From positions 34,926,247 through 34,990,246 of the forward strand of contig CM038719.1 in the NCBI GenBank assembly GCA_021613375.1: a stretch of 64,000 nt of DNA, in the 5' to 3' direction. A program made the position numbers and the translations under genes. The stretch is from Megaleporinus macrocephalus. Lineage: Eukaryota; Chordata; Actinopteri; Characiformes; Anostomidae. How positions within the stretch are numbered: position 1 is the stretch's first letter; each line of letters begins with the position of its first letter. Below are positions 12,833 to 64,000 of this stretch, in pieces. Under the pieces are notes generated by a model, which was given only the letters and a program-made list of their open reading frames with translations, was not told the origin of the DNA and ran no database searches.

Positions 12833-13368
12833 AAAATACACCAAACACACCAAATGAACAACTGTCCACTATTGGCCAAAAGACTGGAAGAAATCCAACT
12901 TTGTAGAACATGAATCGAGCTCATCCTGATTCTCCAGCACTGGTTTACTGAAGTGCTAATCGGATCGAGCTCATGCCTCTATTCAAAGGGCTCCAGAAAT
13001 TTTGTATATTTGGCTAAATATATAACTGTATCCATTTAATTTTTGTATTTTTTTATAGTTTTATTTACAAATTAAAAAATTGAATCTATTAGACTAAATT
13101 TAATATGATAAATACAGTATATGCACAAGATCTCAGCCAGCTAAATCACTTCCGCTATCCATACTGTTGTTGCAGTTTTAGCCAAGTAACAATAATGTCT
13201 CAGACATCTAAAATTAATTTAGGTTTCAACAAACTGATAGCACTACGGCTGAACATTGCTGTGTGGCTTTGTATCAAGCCTCCAGTAAGTACAACAAAGT
13301 ACTCCAGCCTGTGGGAAAGTTTCTAATCCTGAAGGCGAGCTTTACTGTAAGTTTGTTTAAAGCTGGCC

Positions 13369-13644
13369 TAGATAGATAGATAGATACTTTATTGATCCCA
13401 GAGGGAAATTCAAGATCTCCACATTTAACACATCCGTGCAGTGAAACACTCACATATACACACACATATACACTAGTGAACACACTCGCCCAGAGCGATG
13501 GGTAGCCACAGCACCTGGGGAGCAATCAGGGGTTAGGTGCCTTGCTCAAGGGCACTTCAGTTGTGTCCTGTTGGTTCATGGGATCGAACCAGCAACCCTA
13601 CGGTCACAAGGCTGGTTCCCTAACCTCTAGCCCACAACTGCCGC
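13369..13644 (-). mobile_element. tRNA-derived SINE with TATC tail
   Basis: Read on the minus strand it starts GCGGCAGTTGTGGGCTAGAG followed by GTTAGGG, a degenerate Pol III A box, then GGTTGCTGGTTCGATCCC, which contains a B box (GGTTCGANNCC). It ends GGGATCAATAAAGTATC followed by TATC repeats. This head and tail are widespread in teleost SINEs. About 276 bp. Plus and minus open frames that cross it are accidental. Confidence 0.8.
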
Positions 13645-14559
13645 AAAGAGAGACCAGCCAGCCAGGAGTTACCATTAAAGAAGTGCATGTTCTTGAGTTG
13701 GCCACTGTTAAAAAAGGGAGCGATTTCAGTGCTGTTGAAGTGGGACAATTTATTTGTTCTACTCTCAAGACCGAGGCTTTGGGGGAGCAGAACATGACCA
13801 GTGGAGAATGACACACTGAGCACAACTGGGCTTGTAAATGCTTAGCTCTGGATGAAAACATGTCTCTCAGTGAAGAGATCCTCCACCTGAGGTATACCCC
13901 ATTTTGCTGGCATAGACAGAGACATTTTTAAGATGTCCAGCAGGCTCAGATTAGAGGCAGATTCAATTACATGTATTAAGCTCACAGATATTCTTGTAAG
14001 GTATTTTGTTAAGTGTGTTCTTCCAAGAACACATGTATGCTCTTCGTGATATTAGTTTTGTGAAACATCCCACAAGTCTGGGTAGGTCTTGAAGAGACCT
14101 AGTGAATACACTATAGCTAGTCTGTTGGATACAAGCGTCGGAAGTAAAAAAAAGCTGGCTGACTCTGAATGCAGTTGAGAATGTGCTTATGGTCCATTAA
14201 GTGTTTAGTTTACTTTTAAAGACTGATTGGTGAAACATTTCTTTAGACTTATGCTAGCTGATGTGGACATTTATGGGTTAAACCAGATGTTTGGTTATTG
14301 TCATATTTTTGAAAGTTTCCTGCAAGCTTCCATACTTTTGGTTTTGGGAAAAGGACAAAACAGGGAGAATGAAAGCGACAGTGATTATGAGTAAGAGAGG
14401 GGGACAGAAAGTCGCTCAAGGGTGCTGGGGGCTGTGCTGGCTGCACGGTGTTGTTTGGCCTGTAGGGGAGACAGGGCGGGGCAGCAGGCGAGGGGAGAAG
14501 ATAAGGTCTGAGGGACACAGCAGGACAGAGGGGAAGGGAAGGCTCCTGGAGGACACTTA

Positions 14560-57672
<43,113 letters not shown>

Positions 57673-58832
57673 CAACACATAGAGCAACACATCAAACATA
57701 CCCACGATACCCAACCCCAACCTCTTCATGAATACTTTTGCAATAAAGTACTAGCATTACAGAACACTGGCAAAAATGGATTTTAACTTACAGAATTTCT
57801 ATATTTATAAAGTTACAACAACAACACCTACAAACCTTTCAAATCTTTACACATCAGAATATACATGACAAGAGCACTGTGAAGAAATCACAGCAAGGAA
57901 GGCTTGCTGGAAACCCATTTTGAGAACTTGACAACAACCTTTTAAACTAATTTCAATCAGCCACCAAAAGTTATACCATGTGCATGTCCATTTTGGCCAG
58001 AGTGAAACGTAAAAAGGAATAACTTAGAAACAAAAATGTTCCTGTTTTGGCGAGAGAATAAAAGGTTTTAGGGGCTTAACAATAAATGGTTAGGGACAAG
58101 CTGCAATATATACTGGGGTCTGGGGGGTGGGGTTGTCCAGGACCTTCTAATTAACCTTTAAGACCCACTGAATATCTCGAAGTCACAATTATATGACAGT
58201 CTTTCAAATATCTGAAATATTTCTGAATAACTTTGTTGCTGCTTTTTTTTATTAATCTGAAAGATTTTGCAAGAATTTGGTGGAAAGAGTCAATTTCTCA
58301 AAATGAAAACAAAAAAGATCTTAATTATTGTCTTAAATGACTAACTAAAAAAAGAGCATTTCCAGTTATACCAATCAGCACCACTACAGCAAGGGTGTGA
58401 GCAGCCCACCAACAGGGGAATAGCCAGCCAATAGGGGACCACCCAAATATCAAGTAGACCAGGGGATATTTCACATATTGGTCAGGGGTCACCTGGTTTG
58501 GTCAGGGAAAATGTGGTGCTTCCCCGCACACTTCCTGATCCTGATGCAATAAGCCACTGCCATGAATCAGCGATTACCGGTAGTAAAGCAGGCCTCAGTA
58601 TCACACACACACACACACGCCGGCCTGGCAGAGCTTGTGGCGGTGTAAACATGTAACCATGCTGAAGTAATGTGTGCATTTGTGCTGTAGGGTACTGTCT
58701 GGGTGTATGTGTATATGTGTGAGAAAAAGAGAAACAACATGAGTCAGAGAGTTTATGCTCGCTTTAAATGGCTCATCATTAGCCACATGCTTCCTGAGTG
58801 GTTAGCACGGGTCTAATCGGCAATGATGCAAT

Positions 58833-58833
<1 letters not shown>

Positions 58834-58868
<35 letters not shown>
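58834..58868. repeat. (GT)n microsatellite
   Basis: About 17 GT units in intron 1. Confidence 0.97.
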
Positions 58869-58870
<2 letters not shown>

Positions 58871-61800
58871 AGACCAGCACAGGCCAAGATCTTCATGTGA
58901 TTCAAACTGACATGCATCTTTGGCTCTCTATGCTCAAGAACTTGAGGATGAGTACACTATGCATATCAAAAGCATTCGCTTGCTGAGACACTGTAGCTGT
59001 AACACAGCAGCTACACACCAGATAAAGCTGCATTTTGGCAAAAACCTCACTTTATGATTCCCCCACACTGCAAATGTGGCCATCCAGCCAAGACATAAAA
59101 CCTGCCCACGATCTTACACACAAATGCCCACTTTTTATTCGAACAAAGCAGAAGCACACATGATACCAACTGAACCATTACTCTGGAAAACCCACCACTC
59201 CGCCCATATTCAGGCTCCTGAAATGTCCCTACAATTCTTTAAACACAGCATGGCAACACCAGAACGCATGTCGTCAGAACGTACACTTTATTTATACTAG
59301 TTAACTGCACTGTTAAAATGTGGAAATATATGCTATCTCTGCTTAGACTTTTACAGTTGGCCTGGTAGATGAAGCAAAGCTGTAATTCGAGCGTTGCGAA
59401 GGAAAGCAGCTACTATCAACATGGCCATCAGGTAAGGATTTTCTGAATGCCATGTACCTGTTGGCTGTTTTGACTGGAAGTTAAATAAACAAGAGACAGT
59501 CTCTGACTTTTGCACAGTACTATATATATGATAGATTTTGGACATAAAGATGACCCTTTGTCCTGAAAGTGTTTCTTACAAAAGCAAATGATTACAGAAA
59601 AGATTTTTATACAAAAAGACATGGAACCACTACACAAACACACAGATACAGCTAGACCGTGTCTGCGCGTGTGTGTGTGTTTGTGTGTTGCCGGAAGCTT
59701 GGCTTCTTTTTGTCCCAGAAGTGCCTGGCAGGACAGAGAGATGAAAGAAAGAGGGAGTGTTTCTCTCAGAGAGGATGAATGAATGTCCGGTCGCTCTGTG
59801 TTGGCTGCAAGTGTGTGATATGGCCGCAGTGTGATGTGGCCGCTATGAGCGTATGTGTGTACGGGTCTTTGAAAAGCCCCCTCTCCCTATTACAGTCAAA
59901 AGGTGTGTTTAAAGTGTGTGTGTGTGTGTATGAATATGAGGACAATGGTGTTATCTGCTGAAAGCCTTTAAATTATTAGCCTCAGTCATCTCCACACACA
60001 CATGCACAAACTATATTCTAGTGGTGTATTTATGTGGCACTATCAGTGCCATTGCTGACATATATAATTAATAAAATGTCTTTTTGTCTTGCATTTAAAT
60101 CTGAGAGGTCACAATAAGATTTTTTACAAATTTGTGTTACAAAAGCAAATCTTATCTTAATTTATGAATGTTTGTCTTATCTTACAGCATCTTATCTCAA
60201 GTTAGGAAATCTACTCGATTAAAATCTTGATCTGTCATGTCTGATACCAAACAACCGACAATACATGCACAGCTAAAACCAAAACACTTAACCGGATTAA
60301 GGTTAAATTGTAAGTTATCCGGACATTTAAAAAGTGTGATAAACTTAAAGTTAAAAATATTGTGAAAGCACCTGTTTATCACAGCGTGGCTTTCCAGTTT
60401 CAGTTCAATTTCCCAAACATTTTAGCCAAACACACTAATGCTGATATAGAGATGAAACTCTAGCATTCAGATGCTGTGTGGCGTGACGTGGCGTCCAAAA
60501 ATTCAAAACAACTATTATCAGCCCAGACTGTCCTTTGAATAAGGCACAATGCAGGACATCCAACCAGAACAGCTTACATATACCAGTATTAAAGGCACAG
60601 TAACAAAAACAGCCTATTTCATTTTAAGGAAAACAGAGAGCACAGAAAGTGATCATATAAAAAGCAATAGTGACAGATTTTGGTACGTACTTAAATCTGG
60701 CATTAAATAATGTCCAACAAAAACTGATATCATCACTTAATGAAAGCGAACACAGTGCCAAAGCGTACCACTCAGCAGTTTCCTTTTACTGCCTTTAATT
60801 AAAACCCAGACTGAGACTACAGAAATCAATAAGATGTAACATGTGACACTTAATTTACACAGATAAAGACATTTAATTAAAAATCTTAAGATGGACAGAC
60901 AAATCCTCTGTTGCCTCAATGTTTCTAGTATAGTTGTTTTTAATCTCATTTAAACTTTACACCTCTATTTTAAACTGTAACCTTGAAAACAGTGAGTTTG
61001 TTTAGAGTTAGTCAGTTAATACTAAACATGAAACATTCATTTTTCAGACTGAGCAGCTTATTTTACTATTGCAACAGTGTTAAAGGGGAATTCTATGGAT
61101 TTTTTTCAAGATGTCTTCAGAATTTATAAACAGTTATAAACAGTCATTCAGATTGGTTTAATATTAATATACTAATTAATTTGTAGAGAAACTTACCAGT
61201 ACAGATTTTCTTTAGATTGGTGGTCCTAATGACAACAGTATTTTAATATGTAAAGTTGATGGTAAAATAATGGTCAAACAAAAAAGAAGGACTTTTTTGC
61301 CTTAGGAAATCCTTCATGTATCCATCCGCCATGATGAATTAAAATAAATGTATTTAAGTAAATTTAAAATAAAATTTACACCAAAACATTATCACAGAAT
61401 TACCTTAAAACAATGGCTCTGACACAAGGCAACATAATGGTTCTTTTTATATAACTTTCTGTGAGGAGGGTTTTAGGGGTGGATATCTGCTTCCTATTTA
61501 CCAACTTGGTAACTTTCTCTAGAGCAAAGCTTTTTTACATCAACCCACCCTGGATGACTTTGCTGGCTTGTAAATTTTTTACTGTGCATCATGTAGAATC
61601 ATGTACATATAAAATATTAGCTGTGTATCTTTTAAACTTAGAAATCTTAAAATGTTTGTAACTATTTTTGCAGTCTATACTACATAGGAAAAATCAAGTT
61701 GAATTCTTGAAAAATGTCATCAAGTTTACTGTAAATGAGTGTTGGCTGCAAATATCAGTCAATAATATCCTTGATAATTAATAATCTGCATCAGTATCTA

Positions 61801-63367
61801 CCCTGCAAAACAGACATATCAGTAAAGTCCTAACGGATAGGCAAGGATATCTTGCTTATTATCCTGTAAAGAAAGTTCTGAAAGGCTCAAGGTGTTTAAA
61901 ACTGCATCAATATGCCACGATATATCTTATATACAGTTCCCCAAAAATGAGGGATTTATTAAAACCAACAAAAACAAATACGTAATGAATGATGACCACC
62001 AAAAGACTAGATTTCAGTATTCAAATACTGCCAACACGGTTAACCAGGTACTAATAATTGTCCACATTCTAAGTAGGGATGTTTTTTCGATGGAGAAAAG
62101 TTTCCCTGAAATGGCTGAAAAACACTTTACTTGAACCGCCACTGATCTGAGAACACACTCAGCAATGAAGTTACATGTAAAAAGAGTGAGAGACAAACGG
62201 CAGCAAAAAGGAATGACACGAGAAGAGAGAGTGCTTGACTAATGTATTCTGACTGTGTTCTGATGACTAACCCTCATAACACTTTCTCTCGTCTATCTTG
62301 CTCTGCCTCTATCGTTGTCTCCCCTTTCCTACTTTCTCTATCACTCTCTCCCTTTCTGTCTCTCCCTCTGCAAGCGCTCTGCCAGCACTCTTGTTTCCCT
62401 CCATGCCTCGGTCTCTCCCCATCCCTCGCTCCAGCTCTCTCGCTCAACCTGCACATCAATCATCTCTCGCCATGGGCCTGGCTCTGTTAGGCTGAATACA
62501 GTCTGCATCGTCAGCACGAAACACACGCACACACATGCACTGATGGAGAAATAGAAGAAGGAACAGAGGAGAAAAAAATGGAAAAAACAGGAAAAAACAG
62601 TAAGACAAGCAAAAAGAAATTAATGAATAGAGATTTAAATTCATATTAGAGAAAAATGCTACTGAACAAAAATGTCCTGTTTAGCTAATGTGCTTCACTT
62701 ACATTTTCAGTGCAATTCAAACATGCTGTCAACACCACAATACGATAATCACACTCACCATTCACTCTATCATGTAAACTATAAAACTAAATCATAACAT
62801 ACTTGCCTCAAAGGCACAGAGTCTTAATAAAACAACTGAGTAAGTATATAACATTGAAGGGTTTAAAACAGTCCATGCACTTTTTGTAATGTTCCATAAT
62901 GTCAACACATCCTATAACTGCCTATTTATTCTACAGGAGCTTAGCCCCGCCCTTTCACATGGACTGCTTTTGAATGAAAAAAACATGGACATATTTATGG
63001 TACATAAACTAAAGCAAATGCCATCAGTAGGAAAACATAAAACGGAAAAAAAGAGAAACATGTCCCTTAAGTAATGGCAAATATACTTTATGTGGTTTCT
63101 GACACTGTATAACACACAAGGTCAGGAAATGGAAAAACAAATGGAAAGTATTTTCCATCCAGCAATTTTTGTGAATTTTGAAAATGTGCAAAATAAACCT
63201 GATGAAAAAGTTTGAAATAAAAAAAACACCCAAATATTGCAAAAATAACCTTTACACTAGGCAAAATTATTAAAGCCAAAACGCAGACAAGGGTGATGGA
63301 GAAAAGTTTTACAAATAAACAATGACCTGTCAAGCCACAAGTCACATGAATCTATTCCACCTGATCT

Positions 63368-63652
63368 TCATGCTCGGCAAGCAGCGCATACAACATAAAC
63401 CGGTGTTACGCTTACCCCAAACATCTCGGCCACAACCCTATGCTCTCCACAAGAGCCCAGTTTGTACAATGCACTGTCAACAACCTTACTGTTTGGTACA
63501 GGGGGCCGATGACAGGAAACGACTGGCCCCACAGATGGTCTGATCTTGGTGTATAGCTTTTTAAAAGTTGTCCTTGGCATTCTGAAATGCAGAATCCAAA
63601 GCTTAAAAAAGGCTCTGCATAATACAAACACTGTCATTGCACCACAGACCAT
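63368..63652 (-). mobile_element. PIF/Harbinger transposase remnant
   Basis: A 94-codon minus-strand frame contains FRMPRTTFKKLYTKIRPSVG, then SALYKLGSCGEHRVVAEMFG and VSVTPVYVVCAACRA. The pattern of a helix followed by LYKL.S..E.R.VAE.FGVS..TVY...... is the N-terminal DNA-binding part of HARBI1-like nucleases. The catalytic DDE portion is absent and the frame ends in a stop. The element boundaries were not found. Confidence 0.7.
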
Positions 63653-64000
63653 TCTAATTAGGCAAGCTATTAATTGTCCTACAAATGTCTAGCAAATGTC
63701 TATACAGATAATTCTACTCTAAATAATAAAACTGATTTAAATCTCTCCATCTTGCACATCTTGATGTACCTATAAACCATTGCAGTCTAGATCTTCAAAA
63801 ATTAATTTGTATAACTATATATGAAAACGTGACTTATTCCAATTAGTTTGTGCCAAAATGTTGTAAAAGCACATAACATTTGTGAAATGCCTGAATGGAA
63901 ATGCCCGGCTTAAGATAAAAACAGACGTAGTCGTCATTTTTAGTGTGAATTGTGTCCATACAAGTTTTGCAAAAACAGAATGTCATATAGTGTTGGAAAT

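Noticed and set aside
13542..13861. Frames on both strands near 13.6 kb
   Set aside because: They cross the SINE at 13369-13644 and show no protein similarity.
61840..61862. ATATCCTTG on the minus strand, resembling the U12 AT-AC donor expected after exon 1
   Set aside because: The preceding sequence does not encode the end of exon 1 (expected RITEWP-like residues), so the match is taken as chance.

Overview
The window is vertebrate nuclear DNA, almost certainly from a teleost fish. Its one recognisable protein-coding gene lies on the minus strand and is the middle part of a P/Q-type voltage-gated calcium channel alpha-1 subunit gene (Cav2.1, cacna1a). The fish call rests on the protein (Cav2.1-type but clearly diverged from the mammalian sequence as I remember it) and on the repeats: a tRNA-derived SINE with a TATC tail, Tc1-like, hAT-like and PIF/Harbinger fossils, and many CA/GA microsatellites. 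I cannot name the species, nor tell which teleost duplicate (cacna1aa or cacna1ab) this is.

Layout, read in gene direction from high to low coordinates. 64000-57651 is the 3' part of intron 1, which ends in AC and has a U12-type branch site, so it looks like a minor-class AT-AC intron. Exons 2-3 (57650-56124) encode IS1-IS3. Intron 3 is about 17 kb and full of repeats. Exons 4-6 (38902-37414) encode the IS4 voltage sensor, IS5 and the domain I pore. After a 5.3 kb intron, a compact block of exons 7-18 (32135-25032) encodes IS6, the beta-subunit-binding AID helix, the I-II linker and all of domain II. Exons 19a, 19b, 20 and 21 (20677-17568) encode the II-III loop, the synprint region in Cav2 channels. 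Exons 22-24 (16290-14561) encode IIIS1-IIIS3. From 14560 down to 1 I found no further exon, so this is intron 24, again rich in repeats.

The 24 exons sum to 3,399 bp. Phases agree at every junction, giving 1,132 complete codons with no stop or frameshift, so the gene appears intact. Exon 1 and everything after IIIS3 lie outside the window. Most exon lengths equal those I remember for human CACNA1A. The clear exception is the human exon 19 equivalent, which is split here by an extra 911 bp intron carrying a deleted Tc1-like transposon.

The rest is intronic. Notable contents are a MITE-like family present in five introns or intron parts, several hAT-like non-autonomous elements (two with 8-bp target duplications), a near-complete Tc1-like fossil, a SINE, a Harbinger remnant, a 41-bp minisatellite of about 24 copies and a 39-bp minisatellite of seven copies. 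I saw no tRNA, rRNA, CRISPR or prokaryotic-type system and no second gene. The points most worth following up concern splicing: the AT-AC intron, a (TG)n tract directly after the exon 2 donor, the extra intron and weak donors.
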